Shown in pieces: positions 26,544 to 34,049 of a DNA stretch of 49,858 bases; the first letter of the stretch is position 1; each line of letters begins with the position of its first letter. A program made the position numbers and the translations under genes. The stretch is taken from positions 1-49,858 of the forward strand of contig JAQWLX010000056.1 in assembly GCA_029247075.1 (NCBI GenBank), given 5' to 3'. The DNA is from Halieaceae bacterium (GTDB lineage: Bacteria > Pseudomonadota > Gammaproteobacteria > Pseudomonadales > Halieaceae). The notes beneath the pieces were generated by a model. It saw only the letters and a program-made list of their open reading frames with translations, searched no databases and was not told the origin of the DNA.

Positions 26544-28394
26544 ATGGACACCATCATCTCATCTTTTAGAATTCTAACCATATTATTATTGACAAGCTTG
26601 ACCTGTTACGCAGCAGAAGACACTAAAAACGCCTTAACTGAAATCATAGTCACAGCGATTCGAGTCACTAACGATGATCCAGCTGGAACCTATACCTCTT
26701 TAGCTAGTAACTTACGCTACAACCCTATTGTAGAGATCCAATCTAGAGGGATGCCGGAAGCCCAATCTGATGTGACGGTTCGCGGAGGACTTTTTGAAAA
26801 TACAGGTTTTAAAATTGGTGCCGCAACAATAATAGATCCCCAAACAGGGCATTACTCAATCGACTTACCAATTTCATCATCAGCCTCTATTTCCAATATC
26901 GCCTTGGGTATTGATAATGCTTTATATGGATTTAACGCAACTATGGCCACCATCCACTATAAACTAGATCAAATTTCTCCTGGCGGGAAATTTTCGATGG
27001 GGCTTGGCAATGACTCTATGAACTTTCAATCTTTGGAAGGAGCAATCGAGAAGAGACAATCTTCTGAAGAGAACACCACTTATAAGTTAGATGCTGCGCG
27101 CTCATCTGGTGACGGAACAATTGATGACGGGGATCATCAATTTAAGCGCTTTAATTTACAAATACAGCATACAAGCGATCAAACCCAGACTGACTTTATT
27201 TTCGGTTATCAAGATAAATTTTACGCATGGCCGGGTGCATATACGGGCTTCGCTATTTATCCCGAAACTGACCACACAAAAACGCTACTTGCTTTAGTTA
27301 ACTATAAAAAGGAAACATCTAATGGTTGGTGGGAAATGGCTGGATTTTATAGACGCCTTCGAGATGATTATGACTATGATAGGAAAACCAAAGAATCCGG
27401 CTTACCAGGTTCGTTCGATCATGAGACCCGCGTCTACGGTGCCAGCATCCAAGCTCGGATTAATGCAAGAGAAGTAACCTGGAGATTTAGCAATCAACTA
27501 TCGGCCGATGAACTGGTCTATTCCACTGACCTTACCCATGGTAAATTCTATTCTCGCAGTTACTTAAAAACTAGTATCGTGCCAGAACGGACTTTCTTTT
27601 ACGGTGATAATCTATCGATGCGCATTAGGGGAGGAGCAAGTTTTGACTGGTCTAATCGCGACGATTCGAAGATTCTTCCGCTACTGGGCATCACTCTGTC
27701 TAAGGAGCATGAAACCGGTAGACAATTTGCAAGCTTAGAGTGGTCCGAATCCTCTCAACTACCGGGCTATACTGCTCTAAATTCTAGATCCAATGGACTC
27801 TTTGGTGGTAATCCAAATTTAGGTAGAGAAACTTCTCAACAGCTTACTGCTAGTATTGGATTTAACAAATACAACTGGCGTTATGTTTTAACAGGTTTTT
27901 ACCGAGAAGATGACGATACAGTCGATTGGACCTATTACAGCGGGGCACCTTACTCTCGTCAAGCCAATGCAGTTGATCTCGAAGTAACCGGTATAGAAAC
28001 TTCCATCACGAGCCAATGGAAACATGGAGAGCTTATATTGAGCTACGCACATCTTAATAAAAATAACGATTATAGGCAGCCCAATGTAGACGCTAGTTAT
28101 TACGCACTAAATTTCCCAAAACACCGATTAGTAGTCTCTTCAAAAATAAAAATTAATCAAAATATAGAATTTAGATTAGATACCGAATATCGCGAGCAAG
28201 AAAGAAATACTCTGCGAAAAAGTTCATCAAAAGCATTTTTCCTATCTGCAGGATTGCAGTGGAAACCAGTTACAAATAAGAACATAGTCTTCGGATTAAA
28301 CGCGGACAATGTTACCGACGAAACCTTTGAGCGATTCCCGGGAACACCTGCTCTGGGACGACAATTGAGCACCAATTTTTCCTATGGCTGGTAG
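26544..28394 (+). CDS. TonB-dependent outer-membrane receptor
   Basis: About 616 residues from this start. A Sec signal (residues about 5-25, ending CYAAED) precedes a TonB box EIIVTA. A plug domain follows with IQSRGMPEAQSDVTVRGGLFENTGFKIGAATIIDP, then a beta barrel rich in alternating aromatic residues that ends LSTNFSYGW. The ATG at 26544 is chosen because it begins the signal peptide directly; a GTG at 26496 would add 16 polar residues in front. It is divergent from the que operon and converges with the TPR gene. It is BtuB/vitamin-receptor sized, but no cobalamin riboswitch lies upstream. The substrate is unknown. Confidence 0.85.
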   Translation: MDTIISSFRILTILLLTSLTCYAAEDTKNALTEIIVTAIRVTNDDPAGTYTSLASNLRYNPIVEIQSRGMPEAQSDVTVRGGLFENTGFKIGAATIIDPQTGHYSIDLPISSSASISNIALGIDNALYGFNATMATIHYKLDQISPGGKFSMGLGNDSMNFQSLEGAIEKRQSSEENTTYKLDAARSSGDGTIDDGDHQFKRFNLQIQHTSDQTQTDFIFGYQDKFYAWPGAYTGFAIYPETDHTKTLLALVNYKKETSNGWWEMAGFYRRLRDDYDYDRKTKESGLPGSFDHETRVYGASIQARINAREVTWRFSNQLSADELVYSTDLTHGKFYSRSYLKTSIVPERTFFYGDNLSMRIRGGASFDWSNRDDSKILPLLGITLSKEHETGRQFASLEWSESSQLPGYTALNSRSNGLFGGNPNLGRETSQQLTASIGFNKYNWRYVLTGFYREDDDTVDWTYYSGAPYSRQANAVDLEVTGIETSITSQWKHGELILSYAHLNKNNDYRQPNVDASYYALNFPKHRLVVSSKIKINQNIEFRLDTEYREQERNTLRKSSSKAFFLSAGLQWKPVTNKNIVFGLNADNVTDETFERFPGTPALGRQLSTNFSYGW

Positions 28395-28455
28395 TAAGCT
28401 TCAGCCGCTCCTTCTTCATCCCCCTCACTGGAAAGAACTTGTCCCAGAAAACGGC
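28382..28455 (-). pseudogene. Frameshifted 3' end of the TPR gene
   Basis: Downstream of the TGGCCG at about 28451-28456 the reading frame that continues the TPR pattern is a different one: it reads GRFLGQVLSSEGDEEGAAEAYYQP before a TAG at 28384-28382. W-x-x-L-G-x-x-L-x-x-x-G-x-x-x-x-A-x-x-A-Y is a typical TPR helix pair. Removing one C from TGGCC would join it to the TPR gene (…SW-RFLGQ…). The restored frame still stops at once, inside the end of the receptor gene, so a longer ancestral protein may also have lost its remainder. Confidence 0.6.
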
Positions 28456-28793
28456 CAGGATGCAGGAAGAGATGCATCTTGCTGGAGCGACATCCTGAGA
28501 GCCCTCTTGGCCTTCTTCAGTTGACCTCGCCCCAAATAATTTAATCCCAACTCCTGATGCGCTGCCGCAAGCTGAAGAACGCTGTCCACCACTCTTAACA
28601 TGGTCTTTTCAGCATCAATACTTTGTCCAGCTCGCCGCTGGGTGGTGCCGAGAACAAATAGAGCAGTCACATGATTTGGATCTATTAACAAAGCCTCTTT
28701 TGCCAGGGATAGCGCTAGTTCAAAATCACTTTCTTTAAGAAATTTTCGAGCAGACTCAACTAGATTACTAACCTGTTGCTTATCTGCCATCAC
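28425..28793 (-). CDS. TPR protein, truncated by a probable frameshift
   Basis: A 122-residue reading frame with tetratricopeptide repeats: FLKESDFELALSLAKEALLIDPNHVTALFVLGTTQRRAGQSIDAEKTMLRVV and a second repeat around LNYLGRGQLKKAKRALRMSLQQDASLPASW. After ASW the frame runs into a non-TPR tail PFSGTSSFQ and stops, while the TPR pattern continues in another frame. The repeat style resembles the N-terminal part of TPR-sulfotransferase proteins, but no sulfotransferase domain remains. Its start overlaps the MFS stop by four bases. Either a real lesion or a single-base error in the assembled sequence could explain it. Confidence 0.7.
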   Translation of the reverse strand: MMADKQQVSNLVESARKFLKESDFELALSLAKEALLIDPNHVTALFVLGTTQRRAGQSIDAEKTMLRVVDSVLQLAAAHQELGLNYLGRGQLKKAKRALRMSLQQDASLPASWPFSGTSSFQ

Positions 28794-30082
28794 TGACCAA
28801 CTCCACCAAACAAATGTTTGACAGGTTTTTTAAGTTTCGTAAGATAATTAAGTCGTAACGCAGCAAATACCCCCAAGGCCCCCATTCCAGCCACCCCTAA
28901 GTAGTAGACATCGTAACCTGCTCGGCCTGGAAATACCTCCAACAATCTGCCACTGATCAACGGCTGATAGAAATCTGGCGCAAATCCAAGAAAAGACAGC
29001 ATCCCAAGGGCCAAGCCCTTGATCCTATCTTCTACATCACAACTTTCCAGGATAGACCAAAACACACCTCTCACTCCATACGTCAAGATACCCACAGTCA
29101 GTACCAATCCAATCAGTACCGAAGGTCCAACTTGGGTGCTGACAAGTGTGAGAGAAGCCAGCGTTAATGAGCTAAAAAACAACAGTAGCGCCAATATCTT
29201 TTCCCGGTTAAAACGATCACCAAGAAAACCCGCCGCTGTCGCTCCTATAGGCCGCATCCACAACTTTGCCACTGTGATTGACCCTACTGTCACTGCGGAC
29301 AAGCCAAAATTTAACTGTAAGTAAGCAGAAAAAGAATAGGTCGCCCAAAATAACTGATAACCACACAGAATACAAACGGCAGCCAACCAGATTTCTTGCT
29401 TAGACAGCAAAGTTTTAAAATCAGCTAATAACACTGCAATATCTAGCGAATTAGAATTTTGCGCTTCAACATCTGTATCGCTAATTACAAAAAATATTAG
29501 CGGAATGAGTATTAATACGAAACTTATATAAAACCAAATAACTCTTTTAAGTGCTTCACTTGCCTCTTGTCCTGAGGAATTTATCAAATAAGCGAAAAGA
29601 GAAATAGCTATCGTAGCAAGCACTGCCTCTACTAACCCTCGCCCCCCATCGAGCATGCCAAAAAATCGTCCCTGCTCCTCAGGTCGCGCTATTATGGCGA
29701 CAGCCTTCAGCATGGCGGCCCAAAAGGTTAATCCCGTAGATATCCCCCACCCGAGAAAAATCATCCTAATAGAGTCATGGTCAGGATACGTTGAAAACCA
29801 GATACCTAGCAATCCAGTAACGGTAAGCGAAAAAGACATTAAATATCTTGGCGGAACTCGATCCGCCAACCATCCGCTAGGAATATAGGTGATCCAAAAC
29901 ATCAACCCCATTACAGAGTAGATATTTCTTAGATTCACCGCGGAGATACCAAACGATTGTAAAATGGTTACCTCAAAATTCTGACGAAGATAAACCAGCG
30001 GAAAAATACAACCTCCAGCTAACGTAACTAAAAGAAGCTGGAAGTAACGACTCTGATTTGAATTTCCGACGCTAGCAATCAT
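28790..30082 (-). CDS. MFS transporter
   Basis: A 430-residue polytopic membrane protein with about 12 hydrophobic segments. The loop between segments 2 and 3 has the MFS signature form GWLADRVPPRYLMSFSL (G-x-L-A-D-R-x), and the second half has GFLGDRFNREKILALLL. A central hydrophilic loop (about residues 200-225) separates the halves. The general type is the anion or sugar-phosphate:cation-like MFS group; the substrate is unknown. It overlaps the 2OG-oxygenase gene by 11 bases upstream and the TPR gene by four downstream, so the three form one operon. Confidence 0.88.
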   Translation of the reverse strand: MIASVGNSNQSRYFQLLLVTLAGGCIFPLVYLRQNFEVTILQSFGISAVNLRNIYSVMGLMFWITYIPSGWLADRVPPRYLMSFSLTVTGLLGIWFSTYPDHDSIRMIFLGWGISTGLTFWAAMLKAVAIIARPEEQGRFFGMLDGGRGLVEAVLATIAISLFAYLINSSGQEASEALKRVIWFYISFVLILIPLIFFVISDTDVEAQNSNSLDIAVLLADFKTLLSKQEIWLAAVCILCGYQLFWATYSFSAYLQLNFGLSAVTVGSITVAKLWMRPIGATAAGFLGDRFNREKILALLLFFSSLTLASLTLVSTQVGPSVLIGLVLTVGILTYGVRGVFWSILESCDVEDRIKGLALGMLSFLGFAPDFYQPLISGRLLEVFPGRAGYDVYYLGVAGMGALGVFAALRLNYLTKLKKPVKHLFGGVGQ

Positions 30083-30944
30083 TTATAGCTTCCTCTACAA
30101 AAGGATCAAACTCACTGTCAACAGACCTAGAATTAACCCAGTTACTAGTCCAAATCCGTCGAGACAATTCCCCTGCAGTGATACGCCCAAATAACTCTTT
30201 CTCAGTAGGTTCCACAAGCGGCCTTATCAGGACATTATGCCTTGGCACGACAAAAAGAGGGAAGCTATAGCGAGAACAGCCCGGAGAAAGGCTAACTTTG
30301 TGAGGTGTAGATGTAAAACGTCCGCCAGACCATATCTCCATCATCTCACCAACATTAGCTACTATAGAATCTTTCGTATCCCCCACTGACATCCAGTCCG
30401 TCTCATTCGCTGGTCTAATCTGAACATCCTTACCCAAACCAGGTGGAAGAAGTGTTAACACATCCGTATCTATATGCAGATGAATTCCGCTGGATTCCTC
30501 CGATGCCGGGTAATATAGCAAAGTCATATTAGTCAGGGGAAAATCAAACAGACTCTGTAAGGCACCTATTTTTAAACCCAAAATACGTTTAAACGCACCC
30601 AACAGCTGAGTGGAAAGCCTATCGCAATCTGCCCAATAATCCATTATCAGAAGACGCAGATTCCTGCTATTTACGGGCCACCTATTAGAACCATACAAGG
30701 TACACTCCTCGCAAAACCGGATGCGCATAATAACTTCAAAATGCAATTTGTATCCTTCATAGTTGTCACTTTCTCCAACCCCATTATTGGGTGAAAAGAA
30801 ACCTAGCGGAATATAACCCCTATAATTATCAGGCTTTACTATATCTAATGCTTTTTGCTCAAAAGGTCTATCGAAATACTCTTGAAGCTCATATACCAAA
30901 GATCTAACAATTGACCATCTGATTTCATGACCGACGAGATTCAT
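30072..30944 (-). CDS. 2OG-Fe(II) oxygenase (isopenicillin N synthase-like), N-terminally interrupted
   Basis: This 290-residue open frame carries the catalytic core of an IPNS-type dioxygenase. The iron ligands are in GIHLHIDTDVLTLL (H-x-D) and STPHKVSL (distal His), and 2-oxoglutarate is held by the RYS of CSRYSFPLFV. The ATG lies inside the conserved substrate-side segment (RALDDYRFMNLVGHEI, usually R-A-L-x-x-x-G-F-x-x-L-V-G-H), so the start is probably not original. Upstream in the same frame, across a TGA at 30977-30975, the missing N-terminal motif is readable. If the short form is made, it lacks the first strand and helix. It heads the oxygenase-MFS-TPR operon. The substrate is unknown. 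Confidence 0.75.
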   Translation of the reverse strand: MNLVGHEIRWSIVRSLVYELQEYFDRPFEQKALDIVKPDNYRGYIPLGFFSPNNGVGESDNYEGYKLHFEVIMRIRFCEECTLYGSNRWPVNSRNLRLLIMDYWADCDRLSTQLLGAFKRILGLKIGALQSLFDFPLTNMTLLYYPASEESSGIHLHIDTDVLTLLPPGLGKDVQIRPANETDWMSVGDTKDSIVANVGEMMEIWSGGRFTSTPHKVSLSPGCSRYSFPLFVVPRHNVLIRPLVEPTEKELFGRITAGELSRRIWTSNWVNSRSVDSEFDPFVEEAINDC

Positions 30945-30974
30945 GAATCGATAATCATCGAGTGCACGTTCAAT

Positions 30975-31052
30975 TCAGCCATCAATTTCAGGAGTGTAAT
31001 CTCCCAATTTCCATGGTGTTAAATCAATGATTGGAATCTGCTTGAATTTCAA
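30975..31052 (-). pseudogene. Detached N-terminal remnant of the 2OG oxygenase gene
   Basis: In frame with the oxygenase and immediately upstream, TTG at 31052 begins MKFKQIPIIDLTPWKLGDY and ends GDYTPEIDG at a TGA (30977-30975). I-P-I-I-D-L is the DIOX_N motif that starts this family, so this is the true N-terminus cut off by a nonsense codon. Seven codons after the TGA the frame continues into RALDDYRF. A single substitution (TGA from CGA, GGA, TGG or similar) explains it. Confidence 0.65.
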
Positions 31053-31091
31053 TTTAGGATCTTAATGAATTTTTTATCATTTTCGTGACTA

Positions 31092-31109
31092 TGCCCCTGT
31101 CATAGGGCA
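31092..31109. other. Small dyad in the divergent oxygenase/FAD-oxidoreductase gap
   Basis: TGCCC (31092-31096) and GGGCA (31105-31109) form a perfect 5-bp stem around an 8-base loop. No T-run follows, so it is not an intrinsic terminator. It could be a regulator site. The rest of this roughly 160-base gap shows only AT-rich promoter-like sequence. Confidence 0.25.
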
Positions 31110-31164
31110 AATGACGAGTAAATTTTTTCGTCTCTAAATTAGGCTGAACTATGATTTATTTTAA

Positions 31165-31193
31165 TTGAGTATTAGACTGAAACTTAATAATTT
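31165..31193 (+). promoter_or_regulatory. Candidate promoter of the FAD-dependent oxidoreductase
   Basis: TTGAGT (31165-31170) and TAATTT (31188-31193) are separated by 17 bases, immediately upstream of the ribosome-binding site GGAAAG (31202-31207). The -10 is weak and the region is AT-rich, so chance matches are likely. Confidence 0.28.
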
Positions 31194-31214
31194 AATTTTC
31201 TGGAAAGTACCTAA

Positions 31215-32573
31215 TTGATCATCTTTGAAGAAGCTAGAGAAACACCAGTTATTCACAAGACAAATGTTTTAGTAGTAGGCTCTGGCCCAGGAGGTCTAGC
31301 CGCCGCAATTGCTGCCGCCAGAACAGGTGTCGACGTCTGTCTCGTGGAAAGATATGGCTGCTTTGGAGGAAATATAACTGCTGTGGGTGTGGAAGGATTC
31401 GCCTGGTATAGGCATGAAAATACCGTAGATAGCGAAGGGATAGGCATCGAGTTTGAGGAACGTGCCAAATCTATGGGTGCAGCCATACCCGAGCCGCAAT
31501 CGCAAAGCCATGCCATTGATGGAGAAGCGTTTAAGTATGTGGCTGACGAAATGGTTTGTGAGGCTGGCATTGAAGCTATGCTCCATAGAATGTGCGTTGC
31601 ACCAGTTATGGAAGGGAATACCATAAAGGGTGTAATTACCGAAAGTAAAGCCGGGAGGGAAGCGATTCTCGCCGACAGAGTTGTGGACGCCTCGGGTGAT
31701 GCGGATATGTGCTTTAGATCCGGTGCACCAACAACAAAGAACCCCATTGAAGAAATGATTGGCGTATCGGTTATGTTTTCAATGTCTGGTGTTAATAAGC
31801 AAAAATTTATAGAGAACGTAAAGGAAGACCCACAAACTTATAGCGATTGGAATAGTGTTGGTTGGCAGATTAAAACCACTGGAAAAGAAGATAAATTATT
31901 CTCTCCATATCTGAAAAAACCATTTGATAAAGCAAAAGAAGTCGGAATGATCCCCGAAGGTTTAAAAACTATTGGCGGAACTTGGGGAGCTATACACGAG
32001 GCCGGTGATTTAACCTATCTAAACCTCGTTCATTTGCATAATTTGGACGGTACTAATCCCTCAGATCTTACAAATGGCGAAATTGAAGGAAGACGACAGG
32101 CGATGATGGCGATAGAAGCCTTGAAATCATTTAACCCAGGATGCGAAAAAGCTAAGCTGCGCAATTTTGGTATGACACTCGGTATAAGAGACACCAGAAA
32201 AATAGATGCTGTATACAATATGACCGCTAACGATGTTGCTGAACAAGGTCGCTTTGAAGATAGCATCGGGATCTTTCCAGAATTTATCGATGGCTACGGA
32301 ACTCTTGTTCTTCCAACAACTGGTCGTTACTACCAAATTCCATACCGTACGTTATTGCCAAAAAGGATCGAAAACCTTATTGCGGCGGGAAGAATCACTG
32401 GAGGAGACAAAACTAGTCATGCATCAACACGAAATATGATGTGTTGTACAGTCACTGGCCAAGCTGCTGGAGTGGCTGCGGCCCTTTCCAGCTGCTTAAA
32501 CAAAAATCTAGATGAGGTGCCTTTAACAGAACTCAAAAAATCGCTAAAAAATCAAGGTGTCCGCTTGTCATAA
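31215..32573 (+). CDS. FAD-dependent oxidoreductase (FAD_oxidored family)
   Basis: A 452-residue flavoprotein of the FAD_oxidored (PF12831) type. The dinucleotide-binding motif is VLVVGSGPGGLAAAIAAARTG (starting near residue 18), followed by CLVERYGCFGGNIT, the GG-N pattern of this family. Later come VVDASGDADMCFRSGAP and a C-terminal FAD motif NLIAAGRITGGDKTSHASTRNMMCCTVTGQAAGVAAAL. The start is TTG: an in-frame TAA lies directly before it, GGAAAG lies seven bases upstream, and no ATG is available before the Rossmann motif. It converges with the GcvT-like gene, with five bases between stops, and the two may act on the same methylated compound. The substrate is unknown. Confidence 0.85.
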   Translation: MIIFEEARETPVIHKTNVLVVGSGPGGLAAAIAAARTGVDVCLVERYGCFGGNITAVGVEGFAWYRHENTVDSEGIGIEFEERAKSMGAAIPEPQSQSHAIDGEAFKYVADEMVCEAGIEAMLHRMCVAPVMEGNTIKGVITESKAGREAILADRVVDASGDADMCFRSGAPTTKNPIEEMIGVSVMFSMSGVNKQKFIENVKEDPQTYSDWNSVGWQIKTTGKEDKLFSPYLKKPFDKAKEVGMIPEGLKTIGGTWGAIHEAGDLTYLNLVHLHNLDGTNPSDLTNGEIEGRRQAMMAIEALKSFNPGCEKAKLRNFGMTLGIRDTRKIDAVYNMTANDVAEQGRFEDSIGIFPEFIDGYGTLVLPTTGRYYQIPYRTLLPKRIENLIAAGRITGGDKTSHASTRNMMCCTVTGQAAGVAAALSSCLNKNLDEVPLTELKKSLKNQGVRLS

Positions 32574-32578
32574 GCGAT

Positions 32579-33775
32579 TTAATTTGACAAATAAGCTTCG
32601 GGACTTTCTAAGCCTCTTGGCAAGAACTTTTCCTTATCGAAGAAAGGAAGTTCTACAAGCACACATTCTTGTTCGTAACCTGATCTATCAAAATATGTTA
32701 AATGACGATCTAGCCAATTCACATTTTCCCTCGTACATTTTGAAAGGCGCATATATCCTATGCTTTTTTCCAATGTTGGAGACCATCCGCAAGTGATGAC
32801 TATACCTACTGTTTGACCCTCACTCTTTAGCTCAAGTCCAGCAAAAAGGGAATAACCCTCAGACTTGACTCCAAAAATCTGAAGTCCCTTTGATGCCGAC
32901 AAGAGGGCTTGTCTACCTATGAAATCAGATTTTTCTAAATCAACGAATGATCCAAGCCCCACCTGATAAGGGTTTAAAGATTGATCTACATCAACTCCAT
33001 TATCTAAAATGCCCGCTTCCATGCGTCTGATTCCCATTGACCCTACACTACCAAAACGCAGACCGACTGAATCTCCTGAAGCTAGAACATGATCCCACAA
33101 ATCTAAATGATCAGTCCCTGGTTGACTATAAATCTCGAAGCCCTGCTCACCGGTCCAGCCAGTCCGAGAAACCAGAACTTTCTGTCCAGCAAATCGAAAC
33201 CAACCGACATGAAAATATCCAAATTCATCCGATAATCCGTCATCTGAAGCTCCCTTTAACACTTCTAATGCCTTCGGTCCCTGAACCTGTAAAACCCAAG
33301 ATTTGGAATCTTGATAAGTTACATTAAGACCATATTGGTTTGCCCTAACCCAAGCATCAAACTCTCCAGAAGCCTTTACATACCAAAAATGGTCATCTGA
33401 AAGCCTCATTAGCACTCCATCCATAAGAACCGTACCAGCATGAGTACAAGCGAGTGCATAACGGGCCCTAAAAGGCTTAAGATCGGAAATTTTTCGAGTA
33501 AATAATCTCTCTAGAAGTTTTGTAGAATCAGGTCCGATAAATTCCATTGGTTTTTCTGGAACGTCATAAAGCATCGCTCCTTTTCGCAAAGACCAATAGT
33601 CTGCCAATAAATCTTCATCTGCTATAGCAAGAGGATAGAAACGGTCAGAATAGAGGCCATAGGTTATATCTTGATTCGGGTATCGCTCCCGATAGGGCGA
33701 AAACTCGTACCGTTTGGAAGTGAATGATATAACATCATGCTGAGACGAGTATCCTATGACCTTTTTCTGATTCAA
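32579..33775 (-). CDS. GcvT/DmdA-superfamily folate-dependent methyltransferase
   Basis: A 398-residue aminomethyltransferase-fold protein. The GcvT blocks are LRKGAMLYDVPEKPMEFIGPDSTKLLERLFTRKI, CTHAGTVLMDGVLMRLSDDHFWYV, LQVQGPKALEVL, SRTGWTGEQGFEIY, GSMGIRRMEAGILDNGVDVD and NPYQVGLGSFVDLEKSDFIGRQAL. The family moves one-carbon groups from amines, sulfonium or aryl ethers to tetrahydrofolate; DmdA (DMSP demethylase) belongs here. It is not clearly glycine-cleavage T protein, because no gcvH/gcvP is nearby, and it does not match the DmdA N-terminus well. The start is TTG, with an in-frame TAA six codons upstream and no nearby ATG. Neighbours suggest methylated sulfur or nitrogen compounds as substrates. 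Confidence 0.82.
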   Translation of the reverse strand: MNQKKVIGYSSQHDVISFTSKRYEFSPYRERYPNQDITYGLYSDRFYPLAIADEDLLADYWSLRKGAMLYDVPEKPMEFIGPDSTKLLERLFTRKISDLKPFRARYALACTHAGTVLMDGVLMRLSDDHFWYVKASGEFDAWVRANQYGLNVTYQDSKSWVLQVQGPKALEVLKGASDDGLSDEFGYFHVGWFRFAGQKVLVSRTGWTGEQGFEIYSQPGTDHLDLWDHVLASGDSVGLRFGSVGSMGIRRMEAGILDNGVDVDQSLNPYQVGLGSFVDLEKSDFIGRQALLSASKGLQIFGVKSEGYSLFAGLELKSEGQTVGIVITCGWSPTLEKSIGYMRLSKCTRENVNWLDRHLTYFDRSGYEQECVLVELPFFDKEKFLPRGLESPEAYLSN

Positions 33776-33834
33776 GTTTTGATTCCAAACTTATTCAACT
33801 AGTTTAAGATCTAACGATACTTTGGAGAACTCCC

Positions 33835-33872
33835 AGTCATTGAATGACTACTTTTTTTTCAAAGAAAAAAAA
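33835..33872. promoter_or_regulatory. Paired dyads in the divergent gap upstream of the methanethiol operon
   Basis: Two adjacent perfect inverted repeats lie in this 274-base gap. One is AGTCATT (33835-33841) and AATGACT (33843-33849) around one G. The other is TTTTTTTTC (33852-33860) and GAAAAAAAA (33864-33872) around AAA. A third, shorter dyad TCTAG-CA-CTAGA lies at 33908-33919. They may be operators for the divergent GcvT-like gene and the sqr-mtoX operon. The A/T arms could equally be a terminator-like structure or bent DNA. No further gene is seen in the gap. Confidence 0.35.
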
Positions 33873-34049
33873 TAGAATCTTCTCAGATCATTTATTATTG
33901 AAAGTAATCTAGCACTAGACAATCCCTCTTGAATAACCAGTTTTTCTCATGAGGACGTGAACAATGTTAAATCGCTTTTGTCTTGCAGAAGAAACTTAGT
34001 GAATGTTATACAAGAGGAGGGATATACCTAAAACCACCGGAGGAAAAGG

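Noticed and set aside
26400-26544. Cobalamin riboswitch for the TonB-dependent receptor
   Set aside because: The gap is too short once the queC promoter is placed, and no B12-box-like conserved core was seen.
30975-30977. TGA in the 2OG oxygenase read as selenocysteine
   Set aside because: The position is a non-conserved linker and not a catalytic residue, no Cys is expected there, and no SECIS-like hairpin is apparent just downstream.
31253-31747. Long minus-strand open frame within the FAD oxidoreductase gene
   Set aside because: It has no recognisable domain and is antisense to a clear FAD-binding protein. It is a shadow frame.
32579-33775. Firm call as DMSP demethylase DmdA
   Set aside because: The fold is shared, but the N-terminal half does not match DmdA closely and no dmdB, dmdC or dmdD is present. 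Kept as superfamily only.
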